In this document: in pieces, positions 26,760 through 42,383 of the stretch | Position numbering within the stretch: the first letter of the stretch is position 1 | Layout: the number at the start of each line of letters is the position of its first letter | Assembly (NCBI GenBank): GCA_021904315.1 | Contig: CM038916.1 | Coordinates: 11,497,065 to 11,561,064 of the forward strand | DNA: 64,000 nucleotides | Direction of reading: 5' to 3' | Source of the DNA: Sphagnum magellanicum | Lineage: Eukaryota; Streptophyta; Sphagnopsida; Sphagnales; Sphagnaceae | Translations under genes and position numbers: made by a program | Notes under the pieces: generated by a model | The model's database searches: none | What the model was told of the DNA's origin: nothing | Seen by the model: the letters and a program-made list of their open reading frames with translations, nothing else

Positions 26760-27540
26760 TTGACCTACATAGGGCAAGAAGGAGGGGAAATATCATACCA
26801 ACTAGGAAAACAAGAACAACACTGATGCAAGAAGACAAACAACAAAAGTTGGGCTGATAGGTACATTGTGGAGATGTAGCACCACCACGAAAAGGAAGGC
26901 ACAAGAAAGAAAACAATATGTAGCACTAATGCAAGATGAGTTGCAACACCCAAGCACCTACGTGAGGGGATCAACAACACCAATGCAAAAGGAATGGCAA
27001 CACCACAAAAGATGAACAATAGACTAGCATGAAAAGAATGACATATTAATGGAATCAGAATAACATACCAATGCACAAGAAGAACAACATACTAACATGC
27101 AAGAATAGTGACACACCAACGCAAGTAAAACAACATACCAACATGCAAGAAAAACAAATTATCAACATAAACATAATAACAAACTAGTGCGAGGAAAATA
27201 GTGCACCAATGCAAGGAGAAGAACAAACTAGCACAAAGAAAGTTTCGCGCTAATGTGAGGAAAGTTGAGCACCAGTGTGAGAAGAATAATCACGGCACTA
27301 ATGAAGAAAAAGTAGCTACAACACGCAAGGAATGTAATGTCACTAGCTCATGAAAAACATTAGCAACACATAAGGAAACCAATAGCTACACATGAGGATA
27401 GAACAACAGCAACACACAAGGAGAACAATGCCAACGCAAGCAACAACACCAATTCGAGTAGCAATGCCAATGCAAGGAGCAAATACAACACAAGAAAAGC
27501 AAGCAAAAATCACAACCAACACAAGAAAAACATAGCCCTA
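26760..27540. repeat. Degenerate purine-rich minisatellite, unit about 25-30 bp
   Basis: The plus strand repeats variants of accaatgcaaggagaacaa (for example around 26,990, 27,065, 27,115, 27,205 and 27,470), spaced mostly 25-35 bp apart over about 0.75 kb. Copies are heavily diverged. Both strands have fortuitous open frames, for example 26,765-27,076 and 27,386-27,643 on the minus strand, with Cys/Phe/Leu-rich low-complexity translations. I do not regard these as genes. Confidence 0.65.
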
Positions 27541-28068
27541 AGAGAAGAAAAAGACCATTATGAAGAAAAATGAAGTTGAGTCTTCCTTTTATACAATTTC
27601 CATTAACCTTAACCCTAAAAAATGCCTCCGCCTCCCTAGGCAATGGTTGTTATTTAGGAACTTTAAACTAAAAAGGTTTGAAAACAGAATGGAGGTTTTC
27701 TAAGAAAACCTATATGGTTCTTGAAATTTTTTATTAAAAAAAACAAGAACAGGTTTTCATAACCGATTTTCATTCATGTGACTTGATGTTGGGTTTCAAT
27801 CCAGTTTTCACAAATAACTATGTCAACTAATTCTCATTGTGAAAATCAGGTTGAAAACTGATCAAAAACCAAGTTAAGATTCGATAACTACCCAACATTA
27901 ATGCTAACTTACTAATTTACAACCTAGATAATAGTCCCTTGTCATTTTCCCTCCTTTTCCTACCTTTTTTCAAACTTTTTTTATGCCCCATTTCCTTGCT
28001 TCTACCCCATATCTTCCTTTCTACTTCTGTTTTTTCTTTTTTGTTCTTACACACAACAACACAAGAAT
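27541..28068. other. Spacer between the minisatellite and the SANT-like relic
   Basis: No gene is seen. It contains a short inverted repeat ggttttctaagaaaacc (about 27,692-27,708) and a pyrimidine-rich stretch at 27,940-28,060, immediately before the ATG of the SANT-like relic. That stretch could once have been its leader. Confidence 0.4.
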
Positions 28069-28077
28069 TTAGAATCA

Positions 28078-29145
28078 TGGAACTTGGTGGGAACAATTCA
28101 ATGTCATCATCACAACAACAAGAAAATGCAAGGACAAGGAGGGGGAGAGGAAGGGGAAGGGAAAAGGGAGGTTGGATAGTACTTCATGTCATAGCAAAGG
28201 AAGGAGCTACAATGCAATTTGGAATAGCCACATCATCAATTTGAATAAGTTGCAACTTCAATAGTTGGGGGAATTATAAATGTTAGAATAGCCAGACCTT
28301 CTTGCCAAAGACAAGATAATTGGGATCATGCTAAAACCATGGCACTCATCCAATGCAAAAAACAAGAACACATCAATTTTAAGGGATTGATGAATCCACA
28401 TTTTCATATGCTTCTTACAACACAAAATTGGGAGAAGATTGCTAAAATGCTACAAAAGATCACGAAGGCTAAAACCCCACGCAATGGCAAAATGTGTAAA
28501 AACAAATGGAATGGGTTAAATTTTGACTTCAAAAATATTTCAAATTATCACATAGGGATTGACCACCATACCTTGTTTTGGGATTTGGCAAGTAAAGAGT
28601 GTGATAGTCACCACCTTCCAAGACAGTGCAATAAAAACTTCTATGATGCAATCAAATTTTTCTAGGGAAAAAGGGTAGTGAACACACCTTTGCATGTGAA
28701 AGATGTTTAGGCTAATGGAAATGGGATCCACATTCTACCACAAGAAGAAGATGTAGAAGATTTGACTACACCTCAAAATTCATTTTTGCAAGATCTTTTG
28801 GAAGAGGATTTTGTTCTTGAAAAGCATGCACATCAAGGACAACAAACAATAATACATGGAGTATAATGGGTTATCTATCATAAACCTTGATGAGTACTTT
28901 GAGTCATCTCAAAGCTATTAAAAGACTATGGTCCTAAAATCTCCATCTACAATAACACCTAGAAAATAACCAACAACAACAATGGCACTTTGAAGCCCAA
29001 ATGTCAAATGCAAGTAAACAAATGTGATTTCTTTGATCCTTGAGGCTTTAAATAAAAATAACAAAGTGTTTGTTGTTGCAATGGAGTGCATCAATGCAAT
29101 GCAACTTGATATTGATAAGCGTAGAAACAAAGTTCAAAAAAACTA
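28078..29145 (+). pseudogene. Myb/SANT-like DNA-binding protein relic (transposon-associated type)
   Basis: The N-terminus (ATG 28,078) encodes MELGGNNSMSSSQQQENART and an RGRGRGREKGG basic stretch, then hits a stop at 28,242-28,244. After a frame change, 28,300-28,665 encodes a trihelix-like SANT domain: DNWDHAKTMALIQCKKQEH, then GKMCKNKWNGLNFDFKNISN, HTLFWDLASKECDSHHLPRQ and NFYDAIKFF. The conserved Trp residues and the CKxKWN box are those of Myb/SANT-like DNA-binding domains. Further fragments follow: VVNTPLHVKDV, a stop, then NGNGIHILPQEEDVEDL, and finally VFVVAMECINAMQLDIDKRR at about 29,060-29,130. At least one frameshift and several stops make it non-functional. Similar proteins are often carried by PIF/Harbinger-type elements or occur as host trihelix-like genes; the origin here is not resolved. 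Confidence 0.68.
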
Positions 29146-30269
29146 ACTACGATATATATAATTTAAAAACAAGAAGATTCATCGCACAAAGATAAAAATG
29201 TAATCAAAGGAGCCATTCAAATGAGTGGAAATTCCTTAAAACTGTATTTTTGTATGTTTGAAAGATCACAAGGGAAGTATAATAGTTTGGATTGTCATAA
29301 TTTTTTGGGGAATATTTTTCATTAATTATAAAGTTTACATGCCCAAAGCTCAACACAAATAAAAAATAAGATTACATGTTTAAAACATTCAAACCTCGAA
29401 AGTGGATTTTTTAATTTTTTTCAAACGTCATTTTTTTACACCAAATGTGCACCATTTTTTCTAAAAATTGAAAAGGATTTAATATTGATGATTAGAAGGG
29501 AAAAAGGACTTGAATTGATTAAAAAAAAAATTATAACCAATTTGAGCACATTTGTTCAAACGTGTTAATTTTGACCTTAAAAATTATGGATTTTGAAAAT
29601 GTGGCCTTAACAAAATGTGTTCATGGTTATGTGATAAAGGGCATAATGTATAATATAAATGATATAAAATCAATGTGTCGTGAAAACATATTTACATTTA
29701 ACATGTAATGTTAAACTAAGTATCCAATATATAAATTATAAAATTATAAATGAACACAGAAATCACATGTGTCATGTGCATCTTTAGGAAAGGACTTTGA
29801 CCTTGGTGCCCAAGTAGATCCTTTTACCATGTTTTTACCCACAAGTAAAAACATGGTGAATGTTTTGGCCAATTTGAACACAACATTGTGTCATGATTTC
29901 ATTCAAGATAAAACTTTCCTTTGCAAGTAAGCATAATGTAAAATTCATCAAAGATGAAAATCAACATGCCAACATTCACATTCAATTCAAGTTGTAAGGA
30001 AGGAAGGACAAAGAAATGCAAAAGTAGGTAATGACATTGATGGTGAACATGTTCCTTTACATGGTAAGAAAGTCTCTGGAACAATTCATAATGAGACAAC
30101 ACTAGAACAATACCTTGGAACTTAGAGCACGGATTCAAAAATGAATATAGCTCATGGTTTTATGTTTCATTGAGAATTGAAGTTTGAATTTGTTAATTAA
30201 AATTTAGAATTGATAACTACCCATGATTCTACAAGTTTCTTTGATGTTCAATCATCTAATGTTCTATCC
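29146..30269. other. AT-rich spacer with a 13-bp hairpin
   Basis: No gene is seen. A perfect inverted repeat accatgtttttac / gtaaaaacatggt lies at 29,826-29,857 with a 6-nt loop. The minus-strand open frame at 29,899-30,138 has no recognisable domain. Confidence 0.5.
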
Positions 30270-31005
30270 ATGTGGATTGGGGGTTCAAAAGGCCAAGGTT
30301 GAAGCAATTTCACAAGTTCCCCAATTAACAAATATTAATCAATTACGAACATTATGAGGCTTGAATTATTACCACATGTTTATCAAATGGTTCAACAACA
30401 TTACCAAACCTTTGACCCAATTGATTAAGATCGACCAATATTACATATGGGATGAAAACACAAGAATAGGCCTTTTAGGAATTAAAGGCCATACTCATAT
30501 CAACTCTTATTTTGAGGTGACCTATCCAAGGAAAATTGTTCCAAGTACACATTGATTAGAGGACTTTAGAGTTGGGAGTTGTGTTTACCCAACTTGATGA
30601 TGATCTAAAGTTTATGGTGGCATATGTTAATAGGTCCAACAATAAAATGGAAGCCAAGTATAATTGAAAGGGAATGTTTTGCAATTGTTTAAATTGTGTC
30701 ATCATTTTAATGTTACCTTTATGGTAGCCCATTCACTTTGATTATCAATCACTAGTCATTCAAATTTTTCATGGAATATGATCAACTCATAGGAAAGTTC
30801 ACTAAATGGGCCCTTCTTTAACATGAATATGCTTGAATCAAAACCTAAGTTCCAACAAAGAGGATATCATTAGGGTTTGTTGGCATGGAGATGTGGATTT
30901 GGAGGTGATACTAAGATGGCATGCCTCAACATACTTATATACCTTACTTGGATGTTATAATGATGTAATTTAGACTCATATGTGTGGTGGGGGATTCCCA
31001 CGATG

Positions 31006-31811
31006 GGTGAAAGCACATTAAGGGTGAATCACTTTTGTTCAAAAACGGTGATGTATAACAAATATTATAGTACATAGTAAGCTAAAATCTTGATGACATC
31101 CTTTGATTAACCTAAACATAAGCAAAAAACTTTAGAATTTGCACAACAACATTTTGGAACTCAAAGTTCACTTTGAGTTAAAATTAATCTTGATTCAATA
31201 GTTAGATGAAGAGGATTGAATAAAATCAATGTACACATAGTATATAATTTATAGTTTTTCAACAACCATAGGGCTTCATGTTTGTGAATCAAGAAATATT
31301 ACCAAACAAAAGGAAATTGAAAAAATAATGCAATGATCATCTATAAAATCTCCTTCTCTTTGATATGGTAGTGGTTTTTTCTTAAAAGGAAGATATTATT
31401 ATGAATTCATTACTAAAAAAATGCAAAAAAAACATTTGTTGAATGGATTTTCATCAAAAAGTTTTAAATTTATAAATTGTTCTAAATTTGATTGATGTAT
31501 ATCAATATCATACACCATAAAAAATTCACCCAATAATTCCATCAACAACCCTACTTTTCAAGTACATATTCAAATTTTCAAATTTTATGATGGGTATTAT
31601 TTGGTCACAAATATATTCCATATATTCAAAATTTTCAATGTTTGTTGGAATTTTCAAAATAATTGATTAGATTAAGTCTAAAGCTAATCAAATATACTTT
31701 TAAAAAATAAAAATAATCGAAGATGTGGTGTCCAGATGTTACCAAAAATTTTAATTGTGGAAATATTATACTTGTGACCAAAAATTTTGGGGGGCTTAAT
31801 GTGCTTTCACC
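31006..31811. mobile_element. 806-bp non-autonomous TIR element nested in the gypsy relic
   Basis: Perfect 17-bp terminal inverted repeats, ggtgaaagcacattaag at 31,006-31,022 and its reverse complement at 31,795-31,811, bound AT-rich sequence without coding capacity. Gypsy integrase-region sequence continues after the right end. No clear target-site duplication is visible directly outside the repeats, so the superfamily is unassigned. Confidence 0.7.
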
Positions 31812-33058
31812 TTGATGTGGACATTGAATCGAAAGGTGATGATGTCTTGGACATACATGTGGATACAAATGTTATTACATCTACAAATGAGTGAAGTTCT
31901 AGTTGGATTGACACCCAAGGAATGAAATTGGGTTGTGCATAAAGGTAATTAATTCAAATGGGAAAGTAATTCCCTCCTATGGGTGTGGGTAGATGGATGA
32001 GTGCAAGTTGTAGTTCACCCAAAATAACATGAAAATCTTATGAATCATGTGCATGAATAGTTAGGCCATTTTGGGGTTCAATAAACCTATAATTTGTTCT
32101 AGGCACAATTTGGTGGTGAAAGATCTAACTTCAGGTTCAACAATTTATTTTTTGATGTTTAGTGTGTGATTGGGTATGAGTTTCATTCAATGCACCTACA
32201 CCTCATTTTCAACCATTTCTCATCATGGGGCTTGGATACGAGTGGAATCTAAATTTTGCTAGCGCACTTAGTATATTTATTTGACATAACCGATATGTTT
32301 TGGTTATGATTGAACACTTTTTGAAGTGGTTAGAATTGGTGCCATTGTTGGATCATAATAATGAAGGTGTTGTCTATGCATTTTTAGACAATGTGTTTAA
32401 TAGATTTGGGGTTCTAGTTGAAATATTCATTGCTTAAAGTATGGAATTTTGTGAGGAGTTCAAAAAGTTGTGTGATATTAAGAGTTGATTGCTCATCACA
32501 CTATTTCATGAGACCATGTTAAAGTGGATGGGTTGGCTAAATGGATGGTGTAGATGGTGAAGTGGGGTTTGTGGAAATATGGACTCCAAAATGGCCATAC
32601 TCAAGATTGGGACTTGCAACTACCATGGCTAGCTATAGGTATAGGTTTAGTTGACATGTTTTTCGTTCATTTTTTCACCATAATTTTCACTATTTGGCTA
32701 TGAGCCCAAACTACTAACCTCAATATGAGAAAAGGTGATGGTGGTAATCAACTTAGATGATCTTAATGTGTGAAAATTCAAGCATGTTCAATGCTTTGTT
32801 CCAACATATTACGCTCATGGCTACAGAAAATTTGGCAATTGCCCAACACTAAGATATGTTGCGTTATGCCATTATTTGTGGAGGTGATTATTGGCCTTTG
32901 ATCCATAAATTTGAGTTAAGGGTTATGTGTACTTGTAATAAACAACACCAACTACTTGAGATGTGACTATAAGATGTGTTATTCTTCGTGTGCAAAAGGT
33001 TCTACCTTTTGAAATGTTATTATTGGAAGGCCAAGTTGGTCAAACATGAAAATACCAT

Positions 33059-33290
33059 GTGTGCAATTGTGCACCATGTCATTTTGTCAATATGGATGGC
33101 CAAATTGACCTATCTTATAATGGTTCCTACCAATTTACAATGTATCATGTTATGCAAGCAATCTTTAGGAACCACTATTATGTTGATTGTGATCAATGTT
33201 GCCAAGGTTGGCATATGGGATGTCTTATCCCACCCTTGGAGGAAGTGCCAATTGATAATGGTTTTGCCATGCACCAAGTAAACCTAGGTT
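33059..33290 (+). pseudogene. PHD-like zinc finger at the end of the gypsy pol relic
   Basis: The frame beginning at 33,059 gives CNCAPCHFVNMDGQIDLSYN and then VDCDQCCQGWHMGCLIPPLE followed by EVPIDNGF. The core CDxCxxGWHxxCLxPPLxxVP is the second half of a PHD finger. The first Cys pair (CIMLCKQSLGTT) sits in the neighbouring frame at about 33,138-33,175, so a frameshift splits the finger. PHD fingers read histone H3 tails. In a retroelement such a module could steer integration or replace a chromodomain, which is inference. Confidence 0.7.
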
Positions 33291-33300
33291 CCTAAGGTTG

Positions 33301-34009
33301 GATAATAGAACTAACCTCAAGGTTTTTTCCCATGGCGATTCACATTTGGTTGGGAATTTGAAAGATTGCAATTAGGCAACTAATAATGGAGTTTTTATTT
33401 GCACCCAATCTACTAGTCTTTTCATGTTAGAATTAAAAGGTTCATCCATGGTGCATTTCCATTAAGCAGTTCAACATTGCTATTTGGTTTAGGGGGACCT
33501 AAGCCTTAGATAAGGAGATAGTTTGGACATGATGTACCATTTAAAATATTTTCATGTTACATTTTTTATGTGTGGTGATAGCGATAGTTTGTACGTGCCA
33601 AATAAAAGCACACAATTGTTAGATGTGTTAACTTAGTTACTTGATTAGATATCAATTAATTAGGGATAAATCGGGTTAGTTTCATTGTTTGGGTTTTCAT
33701 CTCAAATTGATTTAGGCGTGAACAAGGTTTGAAATATTTTGTGAATGGAATATAATCTCAAGTTGTGTGATCTCAAATCACTTTTGGTGATTGACATTAT
33801 AAAACACATGTTTGTTATTATTACAATTTATTTTGTGTTATGGAAGTTTCTTTTGCAAATTTTATTGGGCTTTGCTTTGTGTTTTTTGGGCTTGAATTCT
33901 TACATTGTTGCAATTGAATCATATTTTGATTTAAAAAGGTGGTACCATTTAAAATATTTTTATATTATATTTGCTGTGTGGTGACAACGATAGTTGTAGA
34001 TGTTGGCCA
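33301..34009. repeat. Spacer with a 57-bp direct repeat, possible LTR remnant
   Basis: Sequence at about 33,533-33,589 (accatttaaaatattttcat, then gtgtggtgatagcgatagtt) recurs with modest divergence at about 33,943-33,999, about 410 bp downstream. It follows the gypsy pol relic and a purine stretch (tttagggggacc, about 33,488), so it could be residual 3' LTR or a tandemly duplicated fragment. No gene is seen. Confidence 0.45.
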
Positions 34010-35745
34010 CAGTGAACCAACACCTGTCAGCACACCATAAAGGATGAATGGTAAGTGGTTAGCAAAGAATTTTCTGTTGGGTTTTGGTTCCCTAACTAAC
34101 CATAGTCGTTAGCTCAGATTTTTTTTTTCCTACCTACCTACTACCTATCCACAAGCAGGTTGTTAGTAGATAGGTAATAAAAACAGCCATTATCTATGTA
34201 TAAATCATCTACCTACCTAGTAATTACTTATTTTCCTACCTATCTACCTACATATGAGACCTATTTCCTACATAAGTGGTTACCAAGGTGAAGCCAAATA
34301 TTAACTCAGTTGAGGTTCATCCAGAACTGGGTAATAATGGGTGTCCAGTGGATGGTGCACTGGTGGGTGCTGGTTCACTGTGGCCATAGACATTGACATA
34401 GAAGCACACAACTATCCTGGTTTCCTAAGTGGAGTCCAACCCATGCTCAAATGTGGCATGTCCATCCAAAATAGTGTGCAAATTATTTCCTCACTGCTAT
34501 GCATAAACACTAAACAGTATGTAATGAGTCCCAATTAAATGTCACCACATGGGCCAAAAATTGGCCTATCAAAATCAATCATATTTCTTTATTATTAACC
34601 TTTTTGAAGAGAATTATATCTTATGCATATACAAGTCCAGACTCAGTTTCACATTATTTCACATTAGCGGAGGCTTAGAAAGCAAGAGACAGAATATATT
34701 CATCAGCACACTTTCTCCGAGATACCAAAACCTAGAGCATCACAGTGTGCTGCATGATCCATTGGAAATGAAACAATCCCATGCATTTGAAGGCAACCAA
34801 ACAATTGCTTGGATACTACCTAGTAGGGCACTCAACAATTGGTCCCTCAAGGAATTTTACCCAAATTATCAGGCAGACTCATTTCCGATGTGAGCCCTTT
34901 GCACAAATCCCAGTGGGATTAGGAACAATGTGGCTCATATCTTGCACATATCCATGGGAGAAAATAACCACAAAACTTAGTTGACTTCTTAAAAACCACA
35001 GATTCACTCATTCCCCATCACTTGAAACATACAATTTAAGTCTCCAGTGATTTTCTCCAGGAGAGAAATCTTGGTCAAACCAACTAGTGATTCACCAAGA
35101 ACAGGTAGGTATCTGAGAATCAACTACATGTTGATACAGCAACACAGTTCATCAAAACCACTCTTGCGTGTAGCAAGTACCTTGATCTGAGATTCACTGC
35201 ACAGTTTCCACTTACATGGCTTCACATGCAAACATAATGTGGTTACTGCATTTGAAAATCAAAATTACTGCTATGTAAGATTTGTGTAAAAGAGAAAAGC
35301 CACTGAACCAATTGCTCTCTAAATTAAATTTTAGTGTATTTTATACAGAAACTGTTGTTCACAGTGTCAGAGCACCTTGAAGCGTGGCCCAAAACTGGAT
35401 CTGAGACCTTTTGTAAGAAAATGGCAGATGAGGATTCAGAAGGCCCAGATTGGTATGCCCAAGTGAAAATCTCATGGCACCAGAGAGATGACAGAAGGAC
35501 CTTTTGTCAAAAGTCATGTCACTGGAGGGCAGTAAAACTGGGAGTAGATAACAAGGCACGGACCCACTTTAAGATTTCCCCTGGGACCAAAGATGGACCA
35601 TCCATGCAGTCTGCATGGTCACCTCTGTGGGAACAAACATGACCCATATACCAACTCTCTAACAAAGATTGAACAACTTTTTCTTTCCTGCAGTTTTAAC
35701 TTCTTTTTAGTTAGGTGATCAACCTCTTAGTGATGGCAATGTGAT
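34010..35745. other. 3' flank of MSI1, less AT-rich, no gene recognised
   Basis: A CCTACCTA-type low-complexity tract lies at about 34,130-34,260. Beyond it the sequence has gene-flank composition. Open frames at 34,549-34,893 and 35,334-35,642 show no known motif. The interval nearest 35,745 should contain the MSI1 3' UTR. Confidence 0.45.
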
Positions 35746-40254
<4,509 letters not shown>

Positions 40255-40260
<6 letters not shown>

Positions 40261-40412
40261 CGCTAATAAGGCACTAACAAGAGAGGCTCATGAGGGATTA
40301 AGGGCCGCTAATAAGGGCCACCAATAGAGCAAGCTAATAGGGGATTAAGGGTCACTAATAAGGGACACCAATAAGGGACTATTAAGGCACCAATAGTAAG
40401 GGACAAATTATC
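40255..40412. repeat. Short tandem repeat (ctaataaggg-type) upstream of MSI1
   Basis: About eight variants of gggacactaataa / gggacaccaataa are packed into about 160 bp (for example at 40,258, 40,308, 40,348 and 40,361), spaced 13-20 bp. They lie about 160-320 bp upstream of the MSI1 start codon. On the gene's own strand the core reads ccttattagtgtccc. The pattern does not match an element I recognise. Confidence 0.7.
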
Positions 40413-40522
40413 TAACCTAGTGTAGGTTCTTATAAGAACCTCTGGTTTATATGAAATTTCAATGATTTCAAATAATCAAAGACCTGGCAAAGAACCGACC
40501 ATCTACCTAGTGTAGGTTCTTC
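40413..40522. repeat. Palindrome and direct repeat upstream of MSI1
   Basis: aggttcttataagaacct at 40,424-40,441 is an 18-bp perfect palindrome. Its left half with flank (acctagtgtaggttctt) recurs at about 40,506-40,522 without the right half. Confidence 0.7.
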
Positions 40523-40619
40523 AACCCAGTCCTTCGATTTTTTGTACAACTCTTGTTAAGGGTAAAATCCAATTGTATGATTTGGCAAAACTAGTTCTTT
40601 GATTTTGGAGAACCATCAT

Positions 40620-40712
40620 TAGTCAAGTTTACACCTAGGCTAAAGAGCCATCAGTCAAAGTTTATACCTAGGCTAGAGAACCACCAGTCAAATTTACACC
40701 TAGGCTGCTAGA
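40620..40712. repeat. Three-copy minisatellite, unit about 32 bp
   Basis: Three successive units share agtcaa, a/gtttacacctaggct and agagaacca-type ends, starting near 40,621, 40,650 and 40,686. They lie about 0.55-0.6 kb upstream of MSI1. Confidence 0.65.
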
Positions 40713-42383
40713 GAGCCTAACCTCTTTAAAAGAAGATGGTAGATATTCCAGGTCTAGGTCCCAATCTCAATTTTCACAAGAGGCTACTTCTATGGTCCAG
40801 ATCTAATTCTAGTTCCAATAAAATTGTGAACCTTCAATACGGGTGGCCTAAAACCTCTTGAGTACCTGGAACTTGCCATCACTACTCTAAACCTCTTCAT
40901 GGTTGCTACTCACTATTTAAGAGCAAATGTACCTATTTTTAAAATTACTATGTAGAGGATGGTACCAATTTTGTACAGAGTCGTGGCTTCAAGCAGTTCA
41001 TATTTATTATTTTTTGAATTGTTATTCAAAACAATTCTTATTTTCAATAGCTTTTCAGAAAATAACATGAAAAGGTGCGTTTTTCATGTCCATTGTACAA
41101 TAAAATCAAATATGATAAATGATGATGAACTATTGGAAACCATATTGGAACATATGCAAGAAATAAAAGGGCGAGGGGAGATGGGAGGGGGATATTAATA
41201 AATTGATAAACCTCCAATCTCCTTTATTATTATTCTTACTTTTCTCTCACATTTTCAAAGTGAAGCTTAAATTAAAATTTAAAGATTTAATTAACTATCC
41301 GAATGCGTTCCATAAATCTAAAAACTTTTTTTCCTGGCCATGAGGTTCTAGTAAGTGTCAATAGTTGTATATTCAATGTGTAAAACTCTTATATGCCAAA
41401 TATCTATATGTGACCATTTACACTACCTGCCATGTAATTTTTTCATTAATTTTTTCATTTAACCTTCACATGCAAGTAAATGGCTTGAAAATATATAAGT
41501 ACATGGCCTTGTGTAGATTTATGGAGCTATCTAAATTTGTGTTTAAAAAGATTAATATTTTTGGAAAATTAAGGTTTTAAGTTTCTAGTTTCCTATTTAC
41601 AAAAATTGAACTTGCTGTGGTCTTTTGGTGATGGATTTCATCACAATTCTAAAATAGCATCGTCATGGTGGTCATCATCACCGTCTTCTTTTCTTTTCTT
41701 TTAGATGAATGCCACAACCAAGTTTACCTTTCATTTGTGCTCATAGGGTGCAAACAAAATAATAAGAACCAACTTTGTCACTTGAATGACTAATTTTTTC
41801 CTACTTCAAAAACAGAGGGAATGCTTGCCAAAATGATGTGATATACTATGATTGATTACTAAATGTGAAGGATTAAAAATTTATGATTTTTATAATGCTT
41901 AAAATATATATTGTTGTTATGAAAAATTATGTTATTATGTAAAGATGTGAATAATTATTATATATAAGATTATTTAATTTTCAAAAAAATTCAAGTTTCT
42001 AAAAAAAAGAAAAAAAATAGTTATATTATTTTATGAATGCATTTCAATAATTTATATTCATTAGATTCAATCCAAATTAATTCACATGTTTCCACAACAT
42101 ATTAAAAACATTTTATGTAAACACATAAAAAATTTGCAACATTAGTACAATTTTTGACAATAAAACATGAAAAATGAATAATTTTTTACACTTGTTATGG
42201 CTCTTATTAGTGTGACCTTTTATCTCCTAATCATGTTTTGATCATTGTGATTGTGTTTTAGTCTTTTTCGTCACATGGTTGTGTTTTATTATGGTTTGAT
42301 CCCTTATGTTTTCTTATTGGGTTGGGAAGAGCAATGTTAATAACCAATAGTTAGTTTAATCATTATCATCACCATTGTTTTTG
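40713..42383. other. AT-rich spacer
   Basis: No gene is recognised. The short open frames at 40,959-41,198 and 41,365-41,580 have no motifs. Confidence 0.5.

Larger units (their letters stand above)
30270..33300 (+). mobile_element. 5'-truncated Ty3/gypsy pol relic with integrase and C-terminal PHD-like finger
   Basis: Domains appear in the order of a Ty3/gypsy pol, in shifting frames with stops. The RT connection is at 30,276-30,460 (KVEAISQVPQLTNINQL, GLNYYHMFIKWFNNITKPLT). RNase H-like remains are at about 30,630-30,840 (ECFAIV, YLYGSPFTLIINH, GKFTKWALL). The integrase zinc-binding region is around 32,030-32,220 (GHFGVQ, FNAPTPHFQPFLIMGLGY). The integrase core is at about 32,230-32,470 (HNRYVLVMIEHFLKWLELVP, AFLDNVFNRFGVLVEIF). 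The C-terminal region is at about 32,760-33,290 (LLLEGQVGQTWKYHV, CNCAPCHFVNMDGQID). It ends in a PHD-like finger. Gag, protease and the RT palm are absent upstream of about 30,270. An 806-bp TIR element interrupts it at 31,006-31,811. Confidence 0.8.

Noticed and set aside
26765..27643. Cys-rich minus-strand open frames of 103 and 85 codons
   Set aside because: They follow the period of the minisatellite and have no signal peptide or cysteine spacing of a known small-protein family.
35334..35642. 102-codon open frame with a MADEDSEGPDWYAQV segment
   Set aside because: It has no recognisable domain, no splice context and lies in the likely MSI1 3' flank. Composition alone does not support a gene.
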